From Lautropia sp. (lineage in GTDB: Bacteria; Pseudomonadota; Gammaproteobacteria; Burkholderiales; Burkholderiaceae_E): DNA of 64,000 bases. The DNA lies in assembly GCA_030532895.1 (NCBI GenBank), contig JAUNKF010000007.1:1-64000 (forward strand), in the 5' to 3' direction. Of this stretch, positions 27,472 through 35,302 are shown piece by piece. The translations under genes and the position numbers were made by a program. The number at the start of each line of letters is the position of its first letter. Position 1 is the first letter of the stretch. Below the pieces are notes generated by a model. It worked only from the letters and a program-made list of their open reading frames with translations. It was not told the origin of the DNA and ran no database searches.

Positions 27472-27804
27472 TCCGTGACGATAGCCCATTGATCGACCAT
27501 GAAGCAGCGATGAACCGGGTAGTCCGGTTGATTGACAGTATCGAGGCATCGAAACGTGCGCAAGGCTCGCCCCGTTAAATGGCGCGAGTCTGCGTTGAAT
27601 GATCTCTTGGACATCGTCGGTTACATAGCCGACGACAATCGACCATCCGATCCCTCTGTCGACACCACCATATATTGTGCAGAAAGTCCTCAGCCAGACA
27701 GCGGGCGCGCCGCGGTCGAGAGGTTTCAACACATAGAATTTCGGACAGCCCCTGGAGTTTTTGTCGCGCACATACAACAATATAACCGCTTATCACCTGA
27801 ATAA
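27472..27804 (+). pseudogene. Remnant of a ParE/RelE-type toxin-antitoxin locus
   Basis: From a GTG at 27555 the plus frame reads VRKARPVKWRESALNDLLDI then VGYIADDN, a convincing N-terminal half of a ParE toxin (strand 1 and the first helix with Y-I-A-x-D-N). It then drifts into non-family sequence, with a ParE-like tail hinted at near 27745-27775 (GVFVAHIQQYN), consistent with an internal deletion and frame loss. Just upstream, 27472-27573 encodes IDHEAAMNRVVRLIDSIEAS followed by KRAQGSPR and a stop, resembling the end of an antitoxin and overlapping the toxin start. No functional pair remains. Confidence 0.55.
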
Positions 27805-27814
27805 TACCGATCAG

Positions 27815-27841
27815 GGGGCAAGGGGCAAGGGGCAAGGGGCA
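27815..27841. repeat. Heptanucleotide tandem repeat (GGGGCAA, about 4 units)
   Basis: Three perfect GGGGCAA units and one GGGGCAT lie 48 bases upstream of the lipoprotein start codon. Simple-sequence repeats at promoter distance can vary by slippage and change expression. Confidence 0.85.
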
Positions 27842-27888
27842 TTATAAATAAAAACCTTGAACAACCAAAGGACAAATGTCCAAATATT

Positions 27889-28317
27889 ATGAAAAAAACA
27901 GCCTTCATTGCATCCACCATATTAATTGCCGGTTGCTCGACAATAAATAACGTGACGCCAGCTTCAAAATCAGAAAATATTCAACAAGTGTGTATCGTCA
28001 ACAACCCCAAAGTCAAATACAGCGAAGCACAAGAAGTCATCCGTGAAGGTTTCGGCCGTCGTGGCATTTCAACCACCGTCGTCAAATCACAGGATGCTTG
28101 CCCGATTTCCCTCACATATACTGCACGCAGATCTTGGCATTTTGCATCTTATCTCGGGCGATTCGAGATGCACCTTTGGAAAGACGGTATCAAGATCGCC
28201 TCAGCAGAATATGCTCAACGACATTGGGATCCGACAAAATGGGGCAATACCCGCGGACGTATGGAAGCGATGGTTAATAAACTCTTGGCGGATTATCCCG
28301 TACTCCCCCCTAGATAA
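27889..28317 (+). CDS. Small outer-membrane lipoprotein of unknown function (Sbal_3080-like)
   Basis: A 142-residue lipoprotein: MKKTAFIASTILIAGC gives a signal peptide with lipobox L-I-A-G-C, acylation Cys at 16, and Ser-Thr after it, suggesting outer-membrane sorting. The mature part has two further Cys (VCIVNN and DACPISL) that could pair. YTARRSWHFASYLGRFEMHLWKDG and the C-terminal RGRMEAMVNKLLADYP fit the Sbal_3080 family as I recall it; no function is known. Base composition is clearly AT-richer than the neighbours, and with the adjacent toxin remnant this suggests horizontal acquisition. The heptamer repeat upstream may affect its expression. Confidence 0.75.
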   Translation: MKKTAFIASTILIAGCSTINNVTPASKSENIQQVCIVNNPKVKYSEAQEVIREGFGRRGISTTVVKSQDACPISLTYTARRSWHFASYLGRFEMHLWKDGIKIASAEYAQRHWDPTKWGNTRGRMEAMVNKLLADYPVLPPR

Positions 28318-28707
28318 GAACTCGACAGACATCCGGTGCGGGCAAGCCTGAAAAGAAGGCTCATCGATTCAGTATTGCCCGCCCGTCAGCACAGAACAAG
28401 CCACTCACGGACAGAGCGTCGCCTCCTAACGACGCTTTCATTTTCCACCGGGAACACAAGTGCACAAGTGCCCCAAAGGACAGACCCTCCAGCGCCGAGT
28501 CGGCCGTTGAGCATGAGCATGCTTTGATGAGAATGGCTTACAAACTTGAAGCTTCCACCATGTTTGTTGCTTAATAGACAACATTGGCGGCCTGCCATCA
28601 GCCCAATCGCACCTGCGTCCATAGACCCGCTAACATCTGGCTCTGTTACAGGCCTTGTTGTTGTCGATTAAATACAAACGTGGTTTTATCCGCAAAAATA
28701 TGCATTT
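28318..28707. other. AT-richer intergenic region before the aryl-polyene cluster
   Basis: A 390-base region without a recognisable gene. GAGCGTCG and CGACGC followed by a T-rich run near 28417-28447 could end the lipoprotein transcript. The last 90 bases are AT-rich and carry the direct repeat TGCATTT twice just around the first cluster start codon; the main cluster promoter is expected here. Confidence 0.5.
28417..28447 (+). terminator. Possible intrinsic terminator after the lipoprotein gene
   Basis: GAGCGTCG and CGACGC form a 6-bp stem with an 8-base loop, followed by TTTCATTTT. It is 100 bases beyond the lipoprotein stop. Confidence 0.5.
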
Positions 28708-29436
28708 ATGTTGCATTTTTCCCTAAATCATTGGCGGGCCGTCAGTGAAGCGATGGCGACCGAAGACGACTGGCATCAGTGGGCCATCAACCCCTCCAGA
28801 TCGGCGCCAACACCGCCTTACAACCCGACACTCGATTTCCTGCCTCCGATGGCTCGTAGAAGGCTGGGTCATTCAGCTCGCATGATGCTGGATGCTGCCT
28901 GGCCGTTGCTAAGCGTCGACGAACGAGTACCTGTCGTGTATGCCTCTCACGACGGAGAAATCAATCGAAGTGTCGAGCTGTGGCTCTCGCTGCTCAGGGA
29001 TCAGCAGGTCTCGCCAACCGCTTTCGGGCTGTCGGTTCACAACGCACTGGTGGGCCAGTGGTCAATGCTCAGAAACGACATGAGTGAAAGCACGGCGCTG
29101 TGTGACCGGGAAGATGGCTTCGAGCTGGCCATGCTTGAAGCCTGCACCATGCTGAATGAGGGAGCAAGGAAGGTGCTCGTCCTCGTGTCGGATGATCCCT
29201 TGTCTGCCAACCATGCCATCGCAGCCATCAGGGCGCCGTTCAGCTATGCGGCAGCATTCGTCGTGGAAGCAGGTGAACAGTGGACACTTGCCCGCACCTC
29301 CCATCACGATCCGCAGCCAGAGAGCGAATCATCCTATTGGGGGGCGCTGGACTGGATTGCCCAGTATCTTCAGGGACGACAGCGTATCGAACGGACTTCC
29401 TCGCGATGCCGGTGGCAATGGGACAAACGCCCATGA
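28708..29436 (+). CDS. apeC: Aryl-polyene chain-length-factor-like ketosynthase homologue
   Basis: A 242-residue protein of the beta-ketoacyl-synthase N-terminal-like (Ketoacyl-synt_2) family. It starts FSLNHWRAVSEAMATEDDWHQW and contains PPMARRRLGHSARMMLDAAW, VPVVYASHDGEINRSVELW, SPTAFGLSVHNALVGQWSM and a GFELAMLEACTML segment. It lacks the active-site Cys and is far shorter than a ketosynthase, as for ApeC, which pairs with ApeO as the chain-length factor in Xenorhabdus. It is the first gene of the cluster and overlaps the next gene as ATGA. No Shine-Dalgarno is evident. Confidence 0.85.
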   Translation: MLHFSLNHWRAVSEAMATEDDWHQWAINPSRSAPTPPYNPTLDFLPPMARRRLGHSARMMLDAAWPLLSVDERVPVVYASHDGEINRSVELWLSLLRDQQVSPTAFGLSVHNALVGQWSMLRNDMSESTALCDREDGFELAMLEACTMLNEGARKVLVLVSDDPLSANHAIAAIRAPFSYAAAFVVEAGEQWTLARTSHHDPQPESESSYWGALDWIAQYLQGRQRIERTSSRCRWQWDKRP

Positions 29437-30203
29437 AAGTACTGTCGTGGTTGTTGCATGCCTATCGGTTGCTCGCCGTCCTGTCCGGTTTCGTACTGTT
29501 TGGCGTGATCGGACTGCTTTATCATGTCTTGCTGCTTCCATTCATGCCCCGTCACGGCATCCAGCCTCCCCACGCTCAGCGGCGATCCAGAGCGTTGGTC
29601 TCCTTCAGCTGGTGGGTTTTGATACGCTACCTCTCCATGATCGGGGTGCTCTCCTACCGTTTTCAAGGACTGGAACGACTGGGCAGACCAGGGCAACTAA
29701 TTCTGGCCAACCATCCTTCCCTGCTGGATGTCGTCTTCCTGATCGCCCATGTGCAGACACTCAATTGCGTCGTGAAGCACGATCTGCTGAGGCGACCGAC
29801 CATGAAACGTCCCATCCTCTGCAGTGGTTACATTCTCAACGACGACTCGGAACAGGTTCTGGTGGCCGCCGACAAGGTACTGAAGGAAGGTCAGTCCCTT
29901 CTGGTGTTTCCAGAAGGCACACGCACCGGTCATGACGGCGTGATCCGCCTGAATCGTGGGGCAGTCTCGATCGGGCTGAGAAGCGCCAGGGTCATCACGC
30001 CGGTCGTCATCCGGGTTCACCCACCGGTTTTGAAGAAAGGTCAGCCGTGGTATCAGGCCGCACGTCAACGCATCCGGTACGAGTTCGTGGTGGGAGAGGA
30101 CATCGATCCGGCATCCTGGCTGGTAGAAAAACCGCTGCCCATAGCATCCCGCCGATTGAACCATCATTTACAGGATTATTTTTCCAGGGAAGGATCTCAA
30201 TGA
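29433..30203 (+). CDS. PlsC-like acyltransferase of the aryl-polyene cluster
   Basis: A 256-residue membrane-associated acyltransferase of the 1-acyl-glycerol-3-phosphate family. A long N-terminal helix (LHAYRLLAVLSGFVLFGVIGLLYHVLLLPF) is followed by the catalytic NHPSLLD (H-x4-D) and FPEGTR (phosphate-binding) motifs. It probably moves an acyl or polyene group from carrier protein to a lipid or sugar acceptor; the exact acceptor is not known for this position (ApeD-like). I chose the ATG at 29433 because it overlaps the previous stop (ATGA) and because upstream in-frame Mets lie inside apeC. Confidence 0.85.
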   Translation: MKVLSWLLHAYRLLAVLSGFVLFGVIGLLYHVLLLPFMPRHGIQPPHAQRRSRALVSFSWWVLIRYLSMIGVLSYRFQGLERLGRPGQLILANHPSLLDVVFLIAHVQTLNCVVKHDLLRRPTMKRPILCSGYILNDDSEQVLVAADKVLKEGQSLLVFPEGTRTGHDGVIRLNRGAVSIGLRSARVITPVVIRVHPPVLKKGQPWYQAARQRIRYEFVVGEDIDPASWLVEKPLPIASRRLNHHLQDYFSREGSQ

Positions 30204-30472
30204 ATGATCTGAAACACCGCATCAAGACATTGATCATCGACAGTCTGAATCTCGAAGACATGACACCAGGAGATATCGACGATGAGGCGCCCCTGTTCGG
30301 TGAAGGGGGGTTGGGACTCGATTCGGTAGATGCCCTGGAACTTGGTCTGGCGATTCAAAACGGTTTCAACTTCAAGATGGAAAACAACAGCGCAGCCCTG
30401 CGTGAGCACTTTTACAGTGTCAACACCTTGGCACAATTCATCGCTGGCATGACGATCAGCAAGGAGGGCTGA
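30200..30472 (+). CDS. apeE: Acyl carrier protein 1 of the aryl-polyene cluster
   Basis: A 90-residue acyl carrier protein. The phosphopantetheine attachment Ser is in GLGLDSVDALEL, preceded by DDEAPLFGEGG. The protein carries the growing aryl-polyene thioester for the cluster's ketosynthases. It overlaps the acyltransferase gene by ATGA and is followed 2 bases later by a second, clearly different carrier protein. The dedicated phosphopantetheinyl transferase is at 43097-43876. Confidence 0.9.
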   Translation: MNDLKHRIKTLIIDSLNLEDMTPGDIDDEAPLFGEGGLGLDSVDALELGLAIQNGFNFKMENNSAALREHFYSVNTLAQFIAGMTISKEG

Positions 30473-30474
30473 AG

Positions 30475-30732
30475 ATGCTGAGCAAGGATGATGTCCATGC
30501 GGTACTGGTGAAGGCACTGGTCGATCTGTTCGAGATCAGCCCAGACCGCATCCGTCCCGAGGCCAACATTTATGAAGATCTGGAGATCGACAGCATCGAC
30601 GCCATCGACCTGATCGACCATATCAAGAAGGAAACCGGCCACAAGCTGATGGCCGAAGATTTCCGCACCGTGAGAACCCTCCAGGATGTGGTCGACGCCG
30701 TGATGAAGAAGATTGACGGATCCCATTCGTGA
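30475..30732 (+). CDS. apeF: Acyl carrier protein 2 of the aryl-polyene cluster
   Basis: An 85-residue acyl carrier protein with attachment site LEIDSIDAIDL and the preceding PEANIYEDL. It differs from the first carrier, which fits a division of labour between starter/elongation and transfer steps as reported for ApeE and ApeF. It overlaps the next gene as GTGA. Confidence 0.9.
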   Translation: MLSKDDVHAVLVKALVDLFEISPDRIRPEANIYEDLEIDSIDAIDLIDHIKKETGHKLMAEDFRTVRTLQDVVDAVMKKIDGSHS

Positions 30733-31274
30733 AACCTGTCTGGCAGACACTGGCAATCCTGCTGAGCATGCTCTATCCCTTCCTGTGGTATTGGGGCAGG
30801 GATCATGGCCACTTCGGCATGCTGGCCGCCGTGATGGGCGCTGTCTGGGCGATACGCGGCCTGCTTCAGCGAGATCAGGGACAACGCTTGGTGTCAGCCT
30901 TGCTGGCAGCCTTCTTCCTGTCGGCGTGGCTGCTTCAACGGCCAGATGCCATGTACTGGTATCCGGTTCTGGTCAATGTGCTGATGCTGTCGCTCTTCGC
31001 GGGCAGCCTCGTTCGTGGCCCCAGCATCGTCGAGCGTCTGGCGCGCCTTCAGCATCCTGAGCTGCCCGAGGCGGGCGTGCGTTACACCCGGCGCGTCACG
31101 CAGATCTGGTGTCTGTTTTTTGTGATCAACGGAAGCATCACGCTTGCGCTGACCCTGATGCAGCAATGGGATGCCTGGGCGCTGTACACAGGCATCATCG
31201 CCTATCTGCTGATGGGCGCACTCCTGGCTGGCGAGTGGCTCTGGCGCCGCCACCTGCCAGCCTTGAAACCATGA
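30729..31274 (+). CDS. Integral membrane protein of the aryl-polyene cluster (COG4648-like)
   Basis: A 181-residue protein with five to six predicted helices, beginning at a GTG that overlaps the acpP-like stop (GTGA). Conserved-looking stretches are LYPFLWYWG near the N-terminus, ALLAAFFLSAWLLQRPDAMYWYPVLVNVLMLSLFAGSL and RYTRRVTQIWCLFFVINGSI. Proteins of this type occupy the same place (after the two carrier genes, before the ligase) in other aryl-polyene clusters. Function is unknown; membrane recruitment of the synthase or acceptor handling is a guess. Confidence 0.8.
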   Translation: MKPVWQTLAILLSMLYPFLWYWGRDHGHFGMLAAVMGAVWAIRGLLQRDQGQRLVSALLAAFFLSAWLLQRPDAMYWYPVLVNVLMLSLFAGSLVRGPSIVERLARLQHPELPEAGVRYTRRVTQIWCLFFVINGSITLALTLMQQWDAWALYTGIIAYLLMGALLAGEWLWRRHLPALKP

Positions 31275-31293
31275 CAAAGGATGGTTTGTACTG

Positions 31294-33024
31294 ATGTGGT
31301 GTCCTTTGGACGAATTGTTGCTGCCCAATGATTCTCTGCCGGGTCTGGTGGCGGTCAGCCCGCCCTGGTCGCGTCAGGATTTCGTTAGACAGGCATTGAC
31401 TCTGAGCGCCCGTCTTCAAACCGAGGGCATGGCCTGTGCAGCCCTTTACTTCGACGACGCAGCCGCCTTCGCCTGCGCCTATCTGGCGTGCGCCCATGCC
31501 GGTGTCTCGATGGTCGTTGCCCCCAATCTGGGGCGTGATAACCTGAGCTGGGCCTCGAAGCAGGCCAGCGTCTGGCTGACCGACCAGGACGCCTTACCGG
31601 TTGGCCTGCCTTGCTGGCACCTCGGCGCAACAGCAAGCATCAACCTCGATCAAACGCCTGCCAACGCGGCACGACTGAAGGCAGATACGCCCCTGTGGCT
31701 GAAAACCTCGGGTTCAAGCGGAGAGCCAAAACTCATCTGCAAGACGGTTGAGCAATTTCAGACAGAGGCAACAGCCATTGCCGAACGATCCCTGCCCGAT
31801 GCGGGCATGGCGGATGCCACCATAGAGGCCGTGATTGGCAGCGTCTCGACCCAGCATCTCTATGGCATGAGCTTTCGGATCATGCTGTCGTTGTGCGCCG
31901 GCTGGCCGATCTTCCGGCAACAATGCATCTTCCCGGAAACACTGCTCGAAAGCAGTCTTGCGCTGAAGCGTGTCATCTGGATGAGCAGTCCGACACTGCT
32001 CAGGCACCTGGCCGACGCAAGTCTGGCATCCATGCGGCCAGGGCAGATTGCAGGCATTTTCTCGGCCGGAGGAAAGCTGGATGCCGATGTCAGCCAACGC
32101 CTCAAGACAAAACTCGGGTGTTGGCCACTGGAGATTTACGGCAGCACGGAAACCGGCGTGATCGCCTACCGGCAGGGCAATACCTCATGGCAGATCTTTC
32201 CATCGGCCCGACATGGTGTTGACCAACGAGGAACGCTCTGGATCAATTCCCCCTGGAGTGACGGCCTTCAGCAAACCGCCGATGTCGTCACGCTCGATCA
32301 GACGGGATTTCAACTGTTGGGACGATACGACCGGATCATCAAGCTCGCCGACAAGCGGATTTCTCTCGACCAGGTGGAACAGACCCTGATGCAGCACGAC
32401 TGGATCTCGGACGCCTTCTGCAACCAGCACGCTGAGCACGGGCGGATCAACGCTTGTGTGGCCCTGTCCCATGCAGGCATTGACACCTTTCGGGAAAAAG
32501 GGCGCTCTCATGTCATCGGACTCCTGAAACAGCACTTGGGACAGCACTTCGACGCCGTGGTCTTGCCAAGACGCTGGCGTTTCGTCAGCCAATTGCCCCG
32601 CAACAGCCAGGGAAAACTGCCCCGTGCCGATACCGAAGCCCTGATGAAAGATCGTCCAGACACCCCCACCTGGGCAGCAGTGCCCCCCACCGCTCCCGGC
32701 GAGCACGTCTTCGAGGCCGAGGTGCCGCTCGATCTGATTCATTTCGGCGGCCACTTTGCCAACTTCCCGTTGGTGCCCGGCATGGTTGAGCTGGACTGGG
32801 CCATCCGCCTTGCGCGCAGCAGCGGACTGGCTGCCCCCGAAGCCTCATTGCGGCAAGTTGAAGTTCTCAAATTCAAGCAATTCCTGAAACCCGCTGACCG
32901 GGCCAGACTGAGCTTGAAAGCACTGAGCGACGCCAACAAACTTGCCTTCAGCCTGCACAACGAACAGGGTGAGTGTGCCTCGGGCAGACTTGTCTTCGCC
33001 CCCCATGGATCTGTCGCGCCATGA
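31294..33024 (+). CDS. apeH: Fused acyl-adenylating ligase and hot-dog dehydratase (ApeH-ApeI-like)
   Basis: A 576-residue two-domain protein. Residues 1-455 form an ANL adenylating ligase: P-loop KTSGSSGEPKLI, YGSTETG, hinge GRYDRIIKLADKRISL and C-terminal catalytic Lys in RNSQGKLPRAD. It should activate the aryl starter acid and load a carrier protein. Residues about 468-576 form a FabA/FabZ-like hot-dog domain (VPLDLIHFGGHFANFPLVPGMVELDWAIR) with the catalytic His, matching the small ApeI dehydratase, which is otherwise absent. The two domains are continuous in one frame, with no stop or frameshift. It stops as ATGA with the glycosyltransferase gene. Confidence 0.85.
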   Translation: MWCPLDELLLPNDSLPGLVAVSPPWSRQDFVRQALTLSARLQTEGMACAALYFDDAAAFACAYLACAHAGVSMVVAPNLGRDNLSWASKQASVWLTDQDALPVGLPCWHLGATASINLDQTPANAARLKADTPLWLKTSGSSGEPKLICKTVEQFQTEATAIAERSLPDAGMADATIEAVIGSVSTQHLYGMSFRIMLSLCAGWPIFRQQCIFPETLLESSLALKRVIWMSSPTLLRHLADASLASMRPGQIAGIFSAGGKLDADVSQRLKTKLGCWPLEIYGSTETGVIAYRQGNTSWQIFPSARHGVDQRGTLWINSPWSDGLQQTADVVTLDQTGFQLLGRYDRIIKLADKRISLDQVEQTLMQHDWISDAFCNQHAEHGRINACVALSHAGIDTFREKGRSHVIGLLKQHLGQHFDAVVLPRRWRFVSQLPRNSQGKLPRADTEALMKDRPDTPTWAAVPPTAPGEHVFEAEVPLDLIHFGGHFANFPLVPGMVELDWAIRLARSSGLAAPEASLRQVEVLKFKQFLKPADRARLSLKALSDANKLAFSLHNEQGECASGRLVFAPHGSVAP

Positions 33025-33758
33025 AAGTTGCCGCCCTGATCCCACACTTCAACCACGAAGCCAAGGTTCACCAGGTGGTGAGCGCCATGCGCGGGCAAGG
33101 TCTGGATGTGCTGATCGTGGACGACGGGTCAGACGCGAAGGCTCATGAGGTGCTGAAGCGTCTGGCCGCACAGGATGATGGTGTCCGGGTGCATTTCTGC
33201 CCCCAGAACGGCGGCAAAGGGCACGCCATGAAGGTGGGCTTTCGCTGGGCAGACGAGCTGGGTTACAGCCACGTGCTCCAGGTCGATGCCGACGCGCAGC
33301 ACCACTTGGCCGATGCCACCAGGATGTTGATGATGAGCCGCCAACATCCCGACACCCTCATCTGCGGCAAACCTGTTTATGGTGATGATGCACCGAAAGC
33401 CCGGCTGTACGGACGAAAGCTGACCAATTTCTGGGCCACGGTCAACGCCGAGGGCACCCGTATCCATGACGCGATGTGCGGTTTCCGGCTTTACCCGCTG
33501 GCGCCTGTCCTCCAGGTGATCGAGCACTACCGGACAGGGGATCGGATGGAATTTGATATTGCCATCCTCGTGTACCTGAGCTGGCAAAAAGTGCCGATCA
33601 TCTGGATACCGACCACCGTCCGCTACGACCAGCATGGCGTTTCCCATTTCATGCCATTCAAGGACAATGCCCGCATCAGTCTGCTGCACACCCGCCTGTG
33701 CTTTGAACACATCGGGCGGCTGATCGGATCGCTTCTTCGACGCCGGGAGAGGCCATGA
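33021..33758 (+). CDS. Family 2 glycosyltransferase of the aryl-polyene cluster
   Basis: A 245-residue GT-A glycosyltransferase. It begins KVAALIPHFNHEAKVHQVV, has VLIVDDGSDAKA and the metal-binding VLQVDADAQHH, then DAMCGFRLYPL. No membrane helices are predicted, so it is cytoplasmic or peripheral. It probably adds a sugar to the polyene or its lipid anchor; the sugar is unknown. The ATG at 33021 overlaps the previous stop. It resembles ApeJ-type genes in order and type. Confidence 0.85.
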   Translation: MKVAALIPHFNHEAKVHQVVSAMRGQGLDVLIVDDGSDAKAHEVLKRLAAQDDGVRVHFCPQNGGKGHAMKVGFRWADELGYSHVLQVDADAQHHLADATRMLMMSRQHPDTLICGKPVYGDDAPKARLYGRKLTNFWATVNAEGTRIHDAMCGFRLYPLAPVLQVIEHYRTGDRMEFDIAILVYLSWQKVPIIWIPTTVRYDQHGVSHFMPFKDNARISLLHTRLCFEHIGRLIGSLLRRRERP

Positions 33759-34696
33759 ACCCGACACAAAGGCATTGGGCCAGCCAGCAGGAGCGGGGCA
33801 GCGAATGGCTGCTGTCGTTCTCTGTCTGGCTAACTCGCCATCTGCCAGCCTGGCTGCTCAGGGGCGTCATCCGGGTCGTGGTCGCCTATTTCTTTGCCAC
33901 CTCAGCCCGGCAGCGAGGGCATGTCCGCCGCTATCAGCAACGGCTGAAGCGAGCGAGACCTGCTACCCGTCTTCCGGCACACCAACCAATCTGGCAACAG
34001 TTTCTCGCATTTGGCCACGCCATTGTCGACCGTTTTGCCGTCTGGCAAGGGAAAATCCAATATCAGGATCTGAAGGTGGAAGACCCGAACGGTCTTTATG
34101 AAGACATCCAAAGCAGCAGCCAGAAGGGCAGACGCGGTCAAATCCTGGTTTGCTCACATCTGGGCAATGTCGAAATATGCCGGGCGCTGGTCGATCACAA
34201 TCAGGGCTTTCTGCTGAACATCCTCGTTCACAGCCATCATGCGGAGAAGTTCAACCGTGCGCTGATTCGTTCAGGCGCCAGCGATATCCGAATGATTCAG
34301 GTGACAGATCTTGATCTGCCGTTGATGATGGCGCTGCAACAACGCATTGATGCCGGCGAGTGGATCGCGATTGCCGGCGATCGAACGCCCGTGCGCGGGG
34401 ACAAGACCGTGGCAGTCAACTTTCTCGGTCATCCTGCGCCTTTTCCACAGGGGCCGTGGTTGCTGGCAGGTCTGTTGAAAGCGCCCCTGAACCTGGTGTT
34501 TTGCAGCCGAATCGATGGGCAGTACCGACTCAGGCTTGAGCGCTTCAGCGAGCCGCCGGTCTGGAGCCGCCAAAACCGGGAGGCGCTGATCGAATCACTT
34601 GCGCAACGTTTTGCCGACAGATTGGCCGAAGAGTGCGAAAAGGCGCCACTTCAATGGTTCAATTTCTACGATTTCTGGATGGATGCTGAGAAATGA
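33755..34696 (+). CDS. LpxL/HtrB-like lysophospholipid acyltransferase
   Basis: A 313-residue acyltransferase with an N-terminal membrane anchor (LLSFSVWLTRHLPAWLLRGVIRVVVAYFF), the catalytic SHLGNVEICRAL (H-x4-E) motif, then GDRTPVRGDKTVAVNFLGHPAPFPQGPWLLAG, as in lipid A late acyltransferases and the acyltransferases of aryl-polyene and flexirubin clusters. It may attach the polyene or a fatty acid to the glycolipid. It overlaps both neighbours (ATGA at each end). Confidence 0.85.
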   Translation: MNPTQRHWASQQERGSEWLLSFSVWLTRHLPAWLLRGVIRVVVAYFFATSARQRGHVRRYQQRLKRARPATRLPAHQPIWQQFLAFGHAIVDRFAVWQGKIQYQDLKVEDPNGLYEDIQSSSQKGRRGQILVCSHLGNVEICRALVDHNQGFLLNILVHSHHAEKFNRALIRSGASDIRMIQVTDLDLPLMMALQQRIDAGEWIAIAGDRTPVRGDKTVAVNFLGHPAPFPQGPWLLAGLLKAPLNLVFCSRIDGQYRLRLERFSEPPVWSRQNREALIESLAQRFADRLAEECEKAPLQWFNFYDFWMDAEK

Positions 34697-35277
34697 AGCG
34701 CTGGTTTCGTATCAAGTGGCTCGTCTTCGTGTTCGGTGCAGCTCTCTGGACTCAATCACTGCATGCCGCTGCCTTTGACATCGAGGCACTGACCAAACTG
34801 CAACAGCAGGGCAACGAGGTACAGGGCAGCTTCGTGCAAACCCGCTATCTCAAATCCCTGCCCACAACCCCCCTGACCAGCCGCGGCGTTTTTCAAATCA
34901 AACGCCAGCAATCATTGCTCTGGCATGTGAAAGAACCGTTCGAGCAAAAAACCCTGGTCGATGACAAAGGGGTGCAACACTGGGATGGTCATGCCTGGCG
35001 GCGTGAACAACGTGATGGCGCTGCCTCCACGACGCAGCTGTCATTGTTCATGGATCTGATCGGCGGCCGTTTCGACAGTATCAGCCGTTATTTTGAGCTG
35101 GTACTGAAGGGCACCGATAAACAGTGGCAACTGACGCTGAAACCCAAGCCCCCTGTCATGCAAAAAATCTTTGACAGCATCGAATTGAGCGGCGATCAGC
35201 ACGTCCGTTCGGTAAAACTGCACGAGACGCAGGGAGACCGGGTCGAGCTGCACTTCGATGCACTCGTGCGTCGCTAA
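34693..35277 (+). CDS. LolA-like periplasmic carrier of the aryl-polyene cluster
   Basis: A 194-residue exported protein of the LolA fold. Signal peptide residues 1-26 end in SLHA-A. GSFVQTRYLKSLPTTPLTSRGVFQI and QSLLWHVKEPFEQKTLVDDKG are the standard LolA-family start; the rest forms a half-barrel that binds hydrophobic cargo. In aryl-polyene clusters this protein is taken to carry the finished lipid across the periplasm (ApeL-like). It lies directly upstream of the exporter gene with a 25-base gap. Confidence 0.88.
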   Translation: MKRWFRIKWLVFVFGAALWTQSLHAAAFDIEALTKLQQQGNEVQGSFVQTRYLKSLPTTPLTSRGVFQIKRQQSLLWHVKEPFEQKTLVDDKGVQHWDGHAWRREQRDGAASTTQLSLFMDLIGGRFDSISRYFELVLKGTDKQWQLTLKPKPPVMQKIFDSIELSGDQHVRSVKLHETQGDRVELHFDALVRR

Positions 35278-35302
35278 TACGTAGTCAGAGACGACGAACA
35301 CG

